Assembly (NCBI GenBank): GCA_034437555.1
Contig: DAOTTQ010000055.1
Span: forward strand, 35,789-99,788
Reading direction: 5' to 3'
Length of the DNA stretch: 64,000 nt
Origin: JANWYT01 sp034437555
GTDB lineage: Bacteria; Chloroflexota; Anaerolineae; Aggregatilineales; Phototrophicaceae
Shown: positions 8,972-17,621 of the stretch, piece after piece
How the letters are laid out: every line of letters starts with the position of its first letter
Numbering within the stretch: position 1 is the stretch's first letter
Position numbers and translations under genes: made by a program
The notes under the pieces: generated by a model
The model's input: the letters and a program-made list of their open reading frames with translations, nothing else
Databases searched by the model: none
Told to the model about the DNA's origin: nothing

Positions 8972-9409
8972 TTATACGCTGGGTTTTACAATTTCATACA
9001 CCGTCATCCGCTCGCGCCACACATTCGGCACGAGCGCTGTTTGGTTAGAGGCATAGTCAAACGCCACAATCACGCAATTGATAGCGGAGGCAATTTCTTG
9101 TGTGCCACCACTCGGTTGGCGCGTGATGAGGTGTGTCATCTCAAAACTTTTGTTGCCAATACGGCTACAGCGTGAATAAACGTTAAGTGCATCCCGATGA
9201 AACACGGGGCTTTTGAACTCAATCGTTATTTTTGCCAGTATCATGCCCAATTGTGACCAATCGCCCGACCATCCGCACACCTCAGAAACATAGATAATGC
9301 GGGCATCTTCAGCATAAGTGGCATACTTAGCATTGTTCAGGTGTCCCATGGCATCAAGGTCTGCAAAGCGAATGTGTGTAGGCAAAACATGCCGAAACTG
9401 TTCAATCAT
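8972..9409 (-). CDS. Acyl-CoA thioesterase, 4HBT hotdog fold (YbgC-like)
   Basis: A 145-residue single hotdog domain. The signature RFADLDAMGHLNNAKYATYAEDAR (about residues 14-37; split motif D-x-x-GHxNN) matches 4-hydroxybenzoyl-CoA/YbgC thioesterases, with Asp20 in the position of the catalytic acid. These cytoplasmic enzymes hydrolyse short or medium acyl-CoAs; the exact substrate is not visible. GAAGGGATG lies about seven bases before the ATG. The sugar nucleotidyltransferase gene ends 13 bases upstream, so they are probably co-transcribed. Confidence 0.85.
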   Translation of the reverse strand: MIEQFRHVLPTHIRFADLDAMGHLNNAKYATYAEDARIIYVSEVCGWSGDWSQLGMILAKITIEFKSPVFHRDALNVYSRCSRIGNKSFEMTHLITRQPSGGTQEIASAINCVIVAFDYASNQTALVPNVWRERMTVYEIVKPSV

Positions 9410-9422
9410 ATTGCATCCCTTC

Positions 9423-10730
9423 TTATGATTCTTCTTCTTCTTTAATGACCAACGTTTGCTTTACATACACCGTCGCGCCATCGTTAATATCGTGGGTCAC
9501 GTGCGTGCCGGGTCCTATCTTGGCGCGTTCGCCGATTTTTACGCCGGGCATCGTCATCACATCAACGCCCAAGAACGCATCTTGCCCAATGATTGCGCCT
9601 AATTTGTCACGTCCTGTCATCAGGCGTTGCCCCTTGACCACACTCGGCACAATGCCATGGTCAATACGAAGGTTGGCGGTGGTACAGCCCGCACTAAAGT
9701 TTACGTTGGGGGCAAACACACTATCCAACACACGGCAGGCGTGCATCTGGCAACCGTCCGCCACATAGCTTCGCGCGACTTCGGTAGTAAAGCCCACGTT
9801 TGCACCATCCAAAACCATCGACGCACGCACCAACGCATTATTGCCCACAATCACCTTTTTACCAATGTACGCCGGACCGGCGATAGCTGCGCCTGAAAAG
9901 ATTTTTGCGCCACTTTCAATAATCACATTACCGCTAATGGTGGCGTTGGGGTGAATAAACACATCATCGGCAATCGTTTGCCCCTCTATTTTGCTTAAAA
10001 AGTGTTCCATCACATCCAGCACATGCCAAGCAAATTTAAGCGCGTGCCACTTGCCCGTATACGGTACAAGCCGATAAGGCATTTGCTTCATAAGGCTGTC
10101 CATCGCGCGTTCATAGTGGTCATCATTGGGGATGTCTTTGGCGTATTCTTCACGGAGTGCGTTAAACAGGCGCGGTGCGTTCGCGTGGCAATGCGCCACA
10201 ATATTGACAAAACGGCTAGGTTCGTTGCCTGCGCCCGGCTTCTCTTTAATCCCGCTTATCATGCCACTTTCATCTATGATGAGATAGCCACCGGGAAAAT
10301 AAGTTTGCATCTCTACGCCGCTTATATAGGTGGTTTTGGGGTTACTAGCAAACATGCGTAGTACGCCCTCATGCAACGCAATATCCACTACATCATGCAC
10401 TTGGTTAACGTAAATGGCGGTGGTATCACTGGCATGGCTTGCGATGAAGGGTTCGGCACACAAGAGCGCATCGCCCATGCCCTTCGCTTGGGGTTGGATG
10501 GCAATATCTACGTGCAGGCTATTGGGCAACGCCGTTACTAGCTGGCGAATGATGGCTTCGTTATTGGGGTTGCCTACGATAACCACATGCGTAAATCCTA
10601 GTGTGGCATACGTCCGCAATTGGCTAAGGAGCAAGGGGTCTGCGCCAAACTTAAGCAGCGATTTCTCACGCAGGGGGGCAAGCCGAGAGGACGCGCCGCC
10701 CGCTAAAATAATCAGGTGTGGGGTGTTCAT
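9423..10730 (-). CDS. Sugar-nucleotide pyrophosphorylase-like protein (NTP_transferase + left-handed beta-helix)
   Basis: A 435-residue two-domain protein. The N-terminus IILAGGASSRLAPLREKSLL (about residues 7-26) is the nucleotide-binding loop of sugar-1-phosphate nucleotidyltransferases, although the usual G-x-G-T/S-R-x-x-P-x-T-x-x-x-P-K is relaxed. About residues 250-420 carry hexapeptide-repeat strands (DDVFIHPNATISGNVIIESG, GKKVIVGNNALV, AIIGQDAFLGVDVM, MPGVKIGERAKIGPGT), a left-handed beta-helix as in GlmU or mannose-1-phosphate guanylyltransferases. It likely activates a sugar 1-phosphate for glycan synthesis. Asp/Glu-rich C-terminus (EEEES). The family substrate is not resolved. Confidence 0.82.
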   Translation of the reverse strand: MNTPHLIILAGGASSRLAPLREKSLLKFGADPLLLSQLRTYATLGFTHVVIVGNPNNEAIIRQLVTALPNSLHVDIAIQPQAKGMGDALLCAEPFIASHASDTTAIYVNQVHDVVDIALHEGVLRMFASNPKTTYISGVEMQTYFPGGYLIIDESGMISGIKEKPGAGNEPSRFVNIVAHCHANAPRLFNALREEYAKDIPNDDHYERAMDSLMKQMPYRLVPYTGKWHALKFAWHVLDVMEHFLSKIEGQTIADDVFIHPNATISGNVIIESGAKIFSGAAIAGPAYIGKKVIVGNNALVRASMVLDGANVGFTTEVARSYVADGCQMHACRVLDSVFAPNVNFSAGCTTANLRIDHGIVPSVVKGQRLMTGRDKLGAIIGQDAFLGVDVMTMPGVKIGERAKIGPGTHVTHDINDGATVYVKQTLVIKEEEES

Positions 10731-10962
10731 AGGATAAAAGCGTCTCCTTGTTGGATGGTCTTACAGGGGCGAAACCCCCCGCTAGGATTCTGCCCTACTA
10801 TAACGCACGGATGCACAAAACGTCAAAGTGCGCTATACTTTAGGCAAAAGTGCTATTTCCAAAAACAAACGCACTTCCAGTACCTAAACCTGTTATGCAA
10901 GGCATTTTTTTACAAATCACGTCATTATTGTGGACATTGCATCACTAAATAAGGGATAACAC

Positions 10963-12009
10963 ATGCCAAAACGGACACTTTTCATGCTATGGGCGGGGTT
11001 ATTGGCTTTGATGGGTTTTAGCTTGTCCTTGATGATTGCCCCCGTAGAAGCCCAACGTGAACCCCCTGTCCCCTATACGCCGGGCGTGCCATTGTTCGCC
11101 ATTACAGCCACGCCAAACCCGCAAGTTTGTTTGCCTTCGGCATTGCCCCTTAGCCCTAATGAAGTGGTCTTTATCAAGAGTGGGGTAAACGTGCGTGCCA
11201 CGCCTAGCCAAAGTGGGGCGTTGGTGTGGAACACGGTTTACAACAATACGGATGAAGATGGGCGCATTCTTGACCCGAAAAGTATCGCCGTCACCATTTT
11301 AGAAGGACCCGTCTGTGATGGTGGCTTTTATTGGTGGCGCGTGGGGGGCTTAGAAGAAACAGGCTGGGTCGCCGAAGGTCGCCCCGACAAGGGCGGCTAT
11401 TTCTTCTTGGTGGCGGGCATCGACTTTCAAACTTGCCCCGATTCGCTTTATACATTTACAGTGGGCGAAACCGCCACGCTGTTTGGCAACGCCCGTGTGC
11501 GTACCACGCCTAGCCTTGAAGGGCAAGTGAAAACCGTTGCGCCTTATCAAAGTGACGTTCTTGTTTTAGACGGGTCACAATGTGCGGATGGCTTTATTTG
11601 GTGGCGCGTGCGCGTTACCGTAGCCAATGAAGCGTATGAGGGCTGGATGGCAGAAAGCGAAGATGGCATTTACTATCTTACGCCCAAAAACTTGCCCTCT
11701 TTTGCAGATGGCACACTGTGCGCTGCACCGCCGCGCTTCTTATACGTGGGTGCAAGGGGCTTTGTCGCCGACCTGACAGGCAGAACCCATGCCTTGCGTG
11801 CCATCCCTAACCCCAATGGCGCACTATTAGCAACACTCGTCAACAATGTGCCGTTTATGATTGAAGGCGGTGCGGTGTGCAATGACGGCGTAAATTGGTG
11901 GCAAGTGCGCGTCTTGGGCAGTGTGCAAATTGTGGGCTGGATTGCAGAGGGTAGCCCCGCCGTGGGTTATTGGCTTGGCACAAACGAAGTAGACGAATTT
12001 TCGCGCTAA
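10963..12009 (+). CDS. Secreted protein with three SH3-like repeats
   Basis: A 348-residue protein with a signal peptide: basic MPKR, a hydrophobic stretch LFMLWAGLLALMGFSLSLMI, and a likely cut after VEA (about residue 30). Three bacterial SH3-like modules follow (about residues 60-140, 155-245 and 255-340), each with a variant of VNVRATPS...GALV, a C-x-D/N-G-x-x-W-W-x-V core and a GW-x-AE end. Each module starts and ends with Cys residues that could form disulfides. Such repeats bind wall or extracellular ligands in many Gram-positive and Chloroflexota proteins; no enzyme domain is attached. AAGGGATAACAC precedes the ATG. Confidence 0.8.
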   Translation: MPKRTLFMLWAGLLALMGFSLSLMIAPVEAQREPPVPYTPGVPLFAITATPNPQVCLPSALPLSPNEVVFIKSGVNVRATPSQSGALVWNTVYNNTDEDGRILDPKSIAVTILEGPVCDGGFYWWRVGGLEETGWVAEGRPDKGGYFFLVAGIDFQTCPDSLYTFTVGETATLFGNARVRTTPSLEGQVKTVAPYQSDVLVLDGSQCADGFIWWRVRVTVANEAYEGWMAESEDGIYYLTPKNLPSFADGTLCAAPPRFLYVGARGFVADLTGRTHALRAIPNPNGALLATLVNNVPFMIEGGAVCNDGVNWWQVRVLGSVQIVGWIAEGSPAVGYWLGTNEVDEFSR

Positions 12010-12023
12010 ACTATCACGTAAAA

Positions 12024-12047
12024 GGGCATCCTGTCAGCGAGATGCCC
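12024..12047. terminator. Stem-loop between convergent genes
   Basis: GGGCATC (12024-12030) and GATGCCC (12041-12047) pair around a 10-base loop in the 50-base gap between the convergent SH3 and DDN-like genes. No strong T-tract on either side, so termination is inferred from position only. Confidence 0.4.
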
Positions 12048-12059
12048 CAAATATCACAC

Positions 12060-12689
12060 TTATTCTTCTGTGTGGTGGAGATGCGGATAAACCACACGCC
12101 ACAGTATCCACACCAAACCCAGCACGCCCACCATTGCCATCAGCGCATTAACGCCCTGTAACGAAGGTTCAACGCCGTTATTTTCGGGGGTTTGTGTGGT
12201 ATCGCGCTCTAAACGAAACACAGTAAACTGTTGCGCCACCAGCTTCAGCGTCATCCAATCCACTTTTTCCTGTTGTGTCATTGCCCCTAGCAAGCGGTCA
12301 TACAAGTACGAATCCCGATGAAACAAATGCACCACGCGCACCGCCTCGGCGGGGTCGCTAACGCGCACTGCCTTAAAACGTTGGGGGGCTGCGCCGTGCT
12401 GTACCGTCACAATAGGATGAGCATGGGTATTTTGCACCCAGTTTGGGCGTTCTCCCCAGCCGCTTACCAGATAGTATTTGCTTCCGTGTCGGCGAAACTC
12501 TACGATGCTATGGCGGATCATGCCTGTGTTGCGTCCAACGGTGGTTAGTGCCATAAAGGGCGTAAGCAACATGGCATCCCCCCACCCTAGACGATAAATC
12601 CAGAGGGGCGCACGAAAAAGAAATTTAAGCAGTCCTTTTGAAGGATAAGGAACGGGCAAAACGAAGCTGTCACTCATAAAAAAACCCAT
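12060..12689 (-). CDS. Nitroreductase/quinone reductase family protein (deazaflavin DDN-like split barrel) with C-terminal membrane anchor
   Basis: A 209-residue protein. The core LLTTxGR-type motif is ALTTVGRNTGMIRHSIVEF (about residues 47-65), followed by YYLVSGWGERPNWVQNTHAHP, which matches the F420H2-dependent DDN/nitroreductase split-barrel family (LxTxGRKSGxxRxxPL and WYxNLxANP). That family reduces quinones or nitro compounds with deazaflavin or flavin; cofactor use here is inferred. An extra C-terminal helix, ALMAMVGVLGLVWILWRVVY (about 180-199), predicts attachment to the membrane, unusual for this family. Start is either the ATG at 12689 or an in-frame one at 12677 (MSDSF). Confidence 0.75.
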   Translation of the reverse strand: MGFFMSDSFVLPVPYPSKGLLKFLFRAPLWIYRLGWGDAMLLTPFMALTTVGRNTGMIRHSIVEFRRHGSKYYLVSGWGERPNWVQNTHAHPIVTVQHGAAPQRFKAVRVSDPAEAVRVVHLFHRDSYLYDRLLGAMTQQEKVDWMTLKLVAQQFTVFRLERDTTQTPENNGVEPSLQGVNALMAMVGVLGLVWILWRVVYPHLHHTEE

Positions 12690-12770
12690 CTATAAAACAA
12701 TAGTTCAATGATTTTTATTCACCTTACTATAGCACATTTTGCCCGTTTATAAACATGCGCCCGCCCCCTG

Positions 12771-12799
12771 TTGTGGGAACACCAAAACAGGACTATGAT
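12771..12799 (+). promoter_or_regulatory. Candidate sigma-70 promoter for the 12840 gene
   Basis: TTGTGG (12771-12776), 17-base spacer, TATGAT (12794-12799). Five of six bases match at -10 and four of six at -35; the predicted start site lies about 35 bases before the ATG. Confidence 0.4.
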
Positions 12800-12839
12800 A
12801 AAATTGTGATTGACATTATCAGAAAGCTAATGCGCCCCA

Positions 12840-13910
12840 ATGAATCCCCAAGACACGCCCTATACCGATGCAGAACGCAATGCCATGAGAGCCTTTCTAC
12901 AACGAACCGAAGTTCGCATTAGCACCATGCACCGTATCGCTACGGCGTTTATTGGCGGGGCGGGCTTGCTCCTGCTCATTCCCATTTTCTTTCGGGATGC
13001 TATAGACGGCATTTTAGAAGTAATGCTGATGAACACAGAAGTTCAATTTCCGCGCCAAGACCCCCTGCTAGGGACGATACTCACCGTCTTACTGTTTATT
13101 TTTGTGGGCTATAACCTGCTGTTATCATTGTGGATTCCCATTTATTCGTTGTTCTTATTGCTAAAAGACATTGTGCAGTTCTATTTTTCGTTGTATGCGC
13201 CGGGCTTTGCGCCTAGCCTTGTTCACCCCACGTTTTCGCTCACGGGGTTGGCGTTTCCTTACGATGAATCTGTGCGTGCAAAGCGCGATATTATGCAATA
13301 TCAGTACCAATCGAATCACATCGACTTTGTGATACCGTTTAGTGAGGGCAAGCGCGAAGCCTATTTTGACCACATCGTCAGCGAAACGCACGGGGACATC
13401 ATTCCCCCCTCACGGCAATGGGCAAGGCTGGCACATGAAGGCATTGTGAACGAAGAATCGAACAAGAAGCAGATAGAACGCTATAACGCCGCCATGGGCG
13501 TTGCCCGTAGCCTAGACCGTACCCTTGTTGAAGAGGTGGCGTTGGCAGAAATGCTCATTGTGCGTAACATCATTTATTTACGCCGTTTGGTACTACGCTA
13601 TACCAAAGCCCTACTAATGTTCATTTGGACAACGCTCATTAGCTTTATTATGTTGCCCTTTTTAACCGAAAGCCGTTTGCCTGTCTTTTTGGTGCTAGGG
13701 GTGGGTTATTTTGTGTGGTCAATGATGGTGTCACGGCTGATGCGCTTGCCTATGAACTGGATTATCCGCCACAGGCAAGAACACGCCAACGAAGCGCAAA
13801 TTGACAGACAACTAACCGTGCTAGAAACAGAAATGCGCTTTTGGGTACGGCTGGGGCGTGTGATGGCAATCGGCACATTGGTGTTGGTGGGGGTATCACT
13901 GTGGGCATAG
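12840..13910 (+). CDS. Multi-pass membrane protein, function unknown
   Basis: A 356-residue protein with two hydrophobic pairs: IATAFIGGAGLLLLIPIFF and ILTVLLFIFVGYNLLLSLWIPIYSLFLLL near residues 32-115, then, after a soluble stretch of about 140 residues containing a possible coiled region, ALLMFIWTTLISFIMLPF, VFLVLGVGYFVWSMMV and a last helix VMAIGTLVLVGVSL at the C-terminus. No known family recognised. No convincing ribosome-binding site precedes the chosen ATG; in-frame ATGs exist at codons 16 (12885) and 30 (12927). A perfect CGAAC-N4-GTTCG palindrome lies inside the 5' coding region at 12903-12916. Confidence 0.65.
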   Translation: MNPQDTPYTDAERNAMRAFLQRTEVRISTMHRIATAFIGGAGLLLLIPIFFRDAIDGILEVMLMNTEVQFPRQDPLLGTILTVLLFIFVGYNLLLSLWIPIYSLFLLLKDIVQFYFSLYAPGFAPSLVHPTFSLTGLAFPYDESVRAKRDIMQYQYQSNHIDFVIPFSEGKREAYFDHIVSETHGDIIPPSRQWARLAHEGIVNEESNKKQIERYNAAMGVARSLDRTLVEEVALAEMLIVRNIIYLRRLVLRYTKALLMFIWTTLISFIMLPFLTESRLPVFLVLGVGYFVWSMMVSRLMRLPMNWIIRHRQEHANEAQIDRQLTVLETEMRFWVRLGRVMAIGTLVLVGVSLWA

Positions 13911-13921
13911 AAGCCCCACGC

Positions 13922-15832
13922 CTAAAGTTCTTCCGAGAGGGTTGCCCAATCCTCTAGCAATACCGATAAATCGGCTTCTAGCACACCATAACGCTGCCCT
14001 AATGCGCCGACATCATCCACCTTGCCCGACTGTGTCGCGGTATCAATGGCAGTCAGGACGCGCTCTTTTTCGCCCTCTAGCTTTTCTATTTGCTTTTCTA
14101 GGGCTTCGATGCGCTTTTTAAGCTGATAACTGTTTAAGCCACTTTTGCGCTGTACGGCGGGGGTGGCTTTTTGTTGGGCTTTTGGGCTTTCTTTGGGCGT
14201 GTTTTCTTGCAATAGGCGTTGGTTACGCGCCGTCACATATTCTTCATACGTGCCATCAAATACTTCTAGCTCACCGTTTCTGTTGCCCACTGCCCATATT
14301 TGCGTGGCAAGCTGGCTAATCAAATAGCGGTCATGGCTAACCAGCAAAATCGTGCCATCGTAATCTTCTAGTACGCTTTGCAAAATTTCTTGGCTATCAA
14401 TGTCAAGGTGATTGGTGGGTTCGTCTAAAAGCAAGAGATTCGCGCCCTGCAATGATAATTTCGCCAGTGCTACGCGCCCCCGTTCCCCACCGCTTAACGT
14501 ACTCACTTGGCGAAAAACATCATCATTGCTAAACATAAACGCGCCCAAATAGTGTCGGGCTTCGCTTTGGGGCATGGGCTTTACGCTGGTAATTTCGTCA
14601 ATGAGCGTGTTATTGGGGTTAAGGAGTTCATGGGCTTGGGCAAAATAGCCCACCTTAACGCTTGCGCCAATGGTTGCAGTGCCATCTTTGGGGTTTAGTT
14701 GCCCAATGATCGTTTTTAGAAACGTGCTTTTGCCCGCGCCATTGGGTCCAATAATGGCGGCGGTTTCGCCCCGCCACAGCGTCATTTCTGGCACAGAAAA
14801 CAAGGGAACGGGGTCATCGGGATACCCCACCGCCAGCCCTTTTGTCCTTAGCACAATGTCGCCACTACGATTTTCCGTTTGCATTTTAAGGCGCATGTTT
14901 TGGCGTTCTAGTGCGCCGTGGGCGTGTAGCTTACCGCGCTTTTTTAGGGTGTTTAGTTTCTTTAGTCGCCCTTTGGCTTGTGCCGTCCACCGTGACCCCA
15001 TGTGCTTACGGATGTAGTCCATCTCTTTGCTTACAAAGGCTTGTTGGGCTTCATATTCTTTTTGCAGGCGTTCACGGCGTTCTTCGCGTTGTTGCAGATA
15101 GTGGGTGTAATTGCCTCTATACGTTTCAATGCGCCCAAAGTCCATTTCCCATACCGCATTGGCGAAGTGGTCAATAAAGTAACGGTCATGGCTCACGACA
15201 ATTACAGACCCGCTAAACGTTTGCAAGAAGTTCTCTAGCCACTCAACGGCTTGAATATCAAGGTGGTTCGTGGGTTCGTCTAGTACCAAAATATCGGGGG
15301 CTTCTAAAAGCAGGCGTGCCAGCATGGCGCGTGTCTTTTGCCCACCGCTTAATTGTGTTAGGGGCGTGCCATAGTCGGTTTCACCAAAGCCCACGCCCGT
15401 TAGCACCATCTTAGCGCGTGTGTCAAACGTATAACCGCCTTCATGCTCAAACTTTTCTTGCAGTTTGGCATATGCTTGGGTGGCTTGGTCGTGGGTGTCG
15501 GGGTCTGCCATTTGTTGCGCTAAAACACCCAATTCAATTTCCATTTGGCGCAAGCCCTCAAACGCCTTCATTTGCTCATCCCATAGCGTATGATTGCCTG
15601 CCATTTCGGGGCGTTGGGGCAAGAATGCCATCCGTGTGCCTTTAGCAAGGCTAACCACGCCCTCTGTGGGCAAATCATGCCCCAATAACAGGCTAATGAG
15701 CGTGGTTTTGCCCGCGCCGTTGGGTCCCACGATAGCAATGCGCGCTTTATATGGCACTTCAACGCTAATGCCACTAAAAATCTCATCACCACCATACACT
15801 TTTGAGAGATTGCTTGCAATCAATAACGACAT
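13922..15832 (-). CDS. ABC-F family ATPase (ribosome-associated, Uup/EttA-like)
   Basis: About 636 residues from the ATG at 15832 (MSLLIASNLSKVYGG). An in-frame extension to 15925 runs back over the upstream methyltransferase end and is not part of the conserved domain. Two ABC domains without membrane segments: Walker A GPNGAGKTTL and GPNGAGKSTF, signatures LSGGQKTRA and LSGGERGRVALA, Walker B DILVLDEPTNHLD and LLLLDEPTNHLD. Between them lies the long charged ABC-F linker (about residues 220-320), and the C-terminus is a coiled coil (KKRIEALEKQIEKLEGEK). ABC-F proteins act on the ribosomal E-site in translation or antibiotic protection. Last gene of the gatA-flippase-methyltransferase group. 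Confidence 0.9.
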   Translation of the reverse strand: MSLLIASNLSKVYGGDEIFSGISVEVPYKARIAIVGPNGAGKTTLISLLLGHDLPTEGVVSLAKGTRMAFLPQRPEMAGNHTLWDEQMKAFEGLRQMEIELGVLAQQMADPDTHDQATQAYAKLQEKFEHEGGYTFDTRAKMVLTGVGFGETDYGTPLTQLSGGQKTRAMLARLLLEAPDILVLDEPTNHLDIQAVEWLENFLQTFSGSVIVVSHDRYFIDHFANAVWEMDFGRIETYRGNYTHYLQQREERRERLQKEYEAQQAFVSKEMDYIRKHMGSRWTAQAKGRLKKLNTLKKRGKLHAHGALERQNMRLKMQTENRSGDIVLRTKGLAVGYPDDPVPLFSVPEMTLWRGETAAIIGPNGAGKSTFLKTIIGQLNPKDGTATIGASVKVGYFAQAHELLNPNNTLIDEITSVKPMPQSEARHYLGAFMFSNDDVFRQVSTLSGGERGRVALAKLSLQGANLLLLDEPTNHLDIDSQEILQSVLEDYDGTILLVSHDRYLISQLATQIWAVGNRNGELEVFDGTYEEYVTARNQRLLQENTPKESPKAQQKATPAVQRKSGLNSYQLKKRIEALEKQIEKLEGEKERVLTAIDTATQSGKVDDVGALGQRYGVLEADLSVLLEDWATLSEEL

Positions 15833-15848
15833 ACGATTAAGCCCTAAT

Positions 15849-16598
15849 TTACCCGTTAGAATGTGTTGGCTGTAAAATAAAATTGCGCGTGTGCCACGTC
15901 TTGGCATCGCTGTCCTGATACACAATGCCCACCGTATTAAGCCAGTCCTCTAGTTCTAGCCAACGCTGAATGTACTCTTGCCGATGCTGTGCAGGAACGC
16001 CTTTATAAATGCCCTTCAGCACGGTATTAAACATTTTGCCCTCAAGAATCGTAAGATTCGCCTCTTTTGCCCACTGCTTAAAGTGCGCATCGTGAACAAA
16101 TGCCTGATAGTAGCCCTGATTGCCAAAACGTGCCAACCAGCCCCCGATGAGGGTTTTTGCGTGTTCTTTCCAGTAGGTGCTATAAAAATGCCCCGAATCG
16201 TAATTCATCAAACAATAGCCCTGTGGCTTTAGGCAATCATGCACCAGCTTAAGATAGGCAGGGCGTTCATATACATGCTCCAGCACGCTAAACGATGTCA
16301 CAAAGTCATAGGCAGGGTGGGGTAGCTTGGCGCGAATGGGGTCATAAGCATAGCCTTGAATAATGGTGGCATTTAGCCCTCGCAGATTATCCCTCGCCAT
16401 CTCACACGCCTTAGCAGAAGGCTCTACCCCCACAAAGTGAATGTGTGGGTATGTCTTTAGCAATTCCACAAACATTTGCGCCGCTCCACACCCCAAATCT
16501 AGCAACGTAAGAGGATGGGCGTTTTCTTGAGCATAGCGAGCTATCCACTGTAAGCAATACACCTTTGCCGAATTACCAAGCATAGACCAGTCCATCAT
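15849..16598 (-). CDS. Class I SAM-dependent methyltransferase
   Basis: A 249-residue protein with the SAM-binding motif I LLDLGCGAAQMFVELL (about residues 33-48), an acidic motif II ending FVGVEPS (about 56-62), and motif post-II/IV YDFVTSFSVLEHVYERPAYL (about 96-115). The fold belongs to Methyltransf_11/23-like enzymes; the target (small molecule, lipid or glycan) is unknown. AAGGAC lies seven bases upstream of the ATGATG start. It sits between a flippase-like membrane protein and the ABC-F gene, all on one strand, suggesting a shared transcript. Confidence 0.82.
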   Translation of the reverse strand: MMDWSMLGNSAKVYCLQWIARYAQENAHPLTLLDLGCGAAQMFVELLKTYPHIHFVGVEPSAKACEMARDNLRGLNATIIQGYAYDPIRAKLPHPAYDFVTSFSVLEHVYERPAYLKLVHDCLKPQGYCLMNYDSGHFYSTYWKEHAKTLIGGWLARFGNQGYYQAFVHDAHFKQWAKEANLTILEGKMFNTVLKGIYKGVPAQHRQEYIQRWLELEDWLNTVGIVYQDSDAKTWHTRNFILQPTHSNG

Positions 16599-16631
16599 GC
16601 ACCGTCCTTCCGTTATTGGGCAAAATATCTC

Positions 16632-17618
16632 TTAGGTTTGTTCTTTAACCGTAGCAAGGGTATTTAGCCCTAGCCCTAAGTAAGCAAGGCAGGCAAACCC
16701 CACCACTGTGACGGGCAACCATATGGTTAGGTGTACCACGATGGCATAGGATAACGCCAATTGCTGTTCTACACCCACCGCCACCAAAACCGTACTGACA
16801 AAGTATTCATACACGCCAAATTGCCCCGGTGACGATGGAATTAAACCTGCTAGGTTCACTATGCCGACCACCAAGAGCGCAATAGGATAACCCAACGACA
16901 GCCCAAACGCGGACATCACCATCCAATAGACAAAGGCTTCGACCATCCAGCAAGCATAGCTGGCAAACGTCACCCCTAAAAGCTGAAGCGGGTTTTGCAA
17001 TGCGCCCAAGCCCATTAGCACTTCTTCACTAAGGCGTGTTAAAAGCTCCCCCAACGCCGTTGGTAGACGACGGGCAACCCACGCCACAATGCCCCGTGTG
17101 ATGTGCGGGAAAAACGCCACAAAGAAAAAGCCCGCCAGCCCTAGCCCAAACAAGGGCAATGCCACCGTGAGCGTGGCACGAATAAGGTCATTTTCTAGCT
17201 GTGCAAACCACAAGCCCACCAAAACAAACGTGAGCATCACAATACCATCAAAAATGCGCTCTACCACTACCGTAGTCGTAGCACGCACCACAGGCACGCC
17301 GTGATTGCGCTGAAGCAGGTAAATTCGCAATGCTTCGCCAGCGCGCAGGGGGTACACATTATTGCCCATATAGCCAATGGCGACTTTTTGCATAAGCGAA
17401 AGCAATGGCACATGCTGAATGGCATTGATGAAAAATTGCCACCGCCACGAAATAAGCACCACCGCCCCAAAATAGACAACGGCACTCACCAAGACAATCC
17501 CGATATTCACGCCTTGCAAGGTGTTTAGGAAGGCTTCGGGCTGAAGCCCCCTAAACGCCAAAAACAAGAACACGCCACTAATCAACAACCCAAGCGCAAC
17601 AAGAATACGATTTCTCAT
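16632..17618 (-). CDS. Lysylphosphatidylglycerol synthase TM region/UPF0104 (flippase-like) membrane protein
   Basis: A 328-residue protein with about eight transmembrane helices, matching the AglD/MprF flippase-domain family. Family marks include the GYMGNNVYPLRAGEALR motif (about residues 87-101; consensus N-x-x-L-P-x-R-x-G-E-x-x-R), VVERIFDG (about 122) and GLIPSSPGQFGVYE (about 258-271; consensus PxxPGxxGxxE). Such proteins are thought to translocate lipid-linked substrates across the membrane. No synthetase domain is attached. It starts four bases after the gatA stop, so it is probably translated from the same message. Confidence 0.85.
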   Translation of the reverse strand: MRNRILVALGLLISGVFLFLAFRGLQPEAFLNTLQGVNIGIVLVSAVVYFGAVVLISWRWQFFINAIQHVPLLSLMQKVAIGYMGNNVYPLRAGEALRIYLLQRNHGVPVVRATTTVVVERIFDGIVMLTFVLVGLWFAQLENDLIRATLTVALPLFGLGLAGFFFVAFFPHITRGIVAWVARRLPTALGELLTRLSEEVLMGLGALQNPLQLLGVTFASYACWMVEAFVYWMVMSAFGLSLGYPIALLVVGIVNLAGLIPSSPGQFGVYEYFVSTVLVAVGVEQQLALSYAIVVHLTIWLPVTVVGFACLAYLGLGLNTLATVKEQT

Positions 17619-17621
17619 AAG

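Noticed and set aside
11163..11982. Repeated segments in the SH3 gene considered as a DNA repeat or CRISPR
   Set aside because: They are degenerate protein-level repeats spaced about 100 residues apart, with no direct DNA repeats or spacers.
15833..15925. N-terminal extension of the ABC-F frame
   Set aside because: The 31 extra codons lie over the end of the methyltransferase gene and show no ABC-F similarity; the ATG at 15832 begins at the conserved domain.
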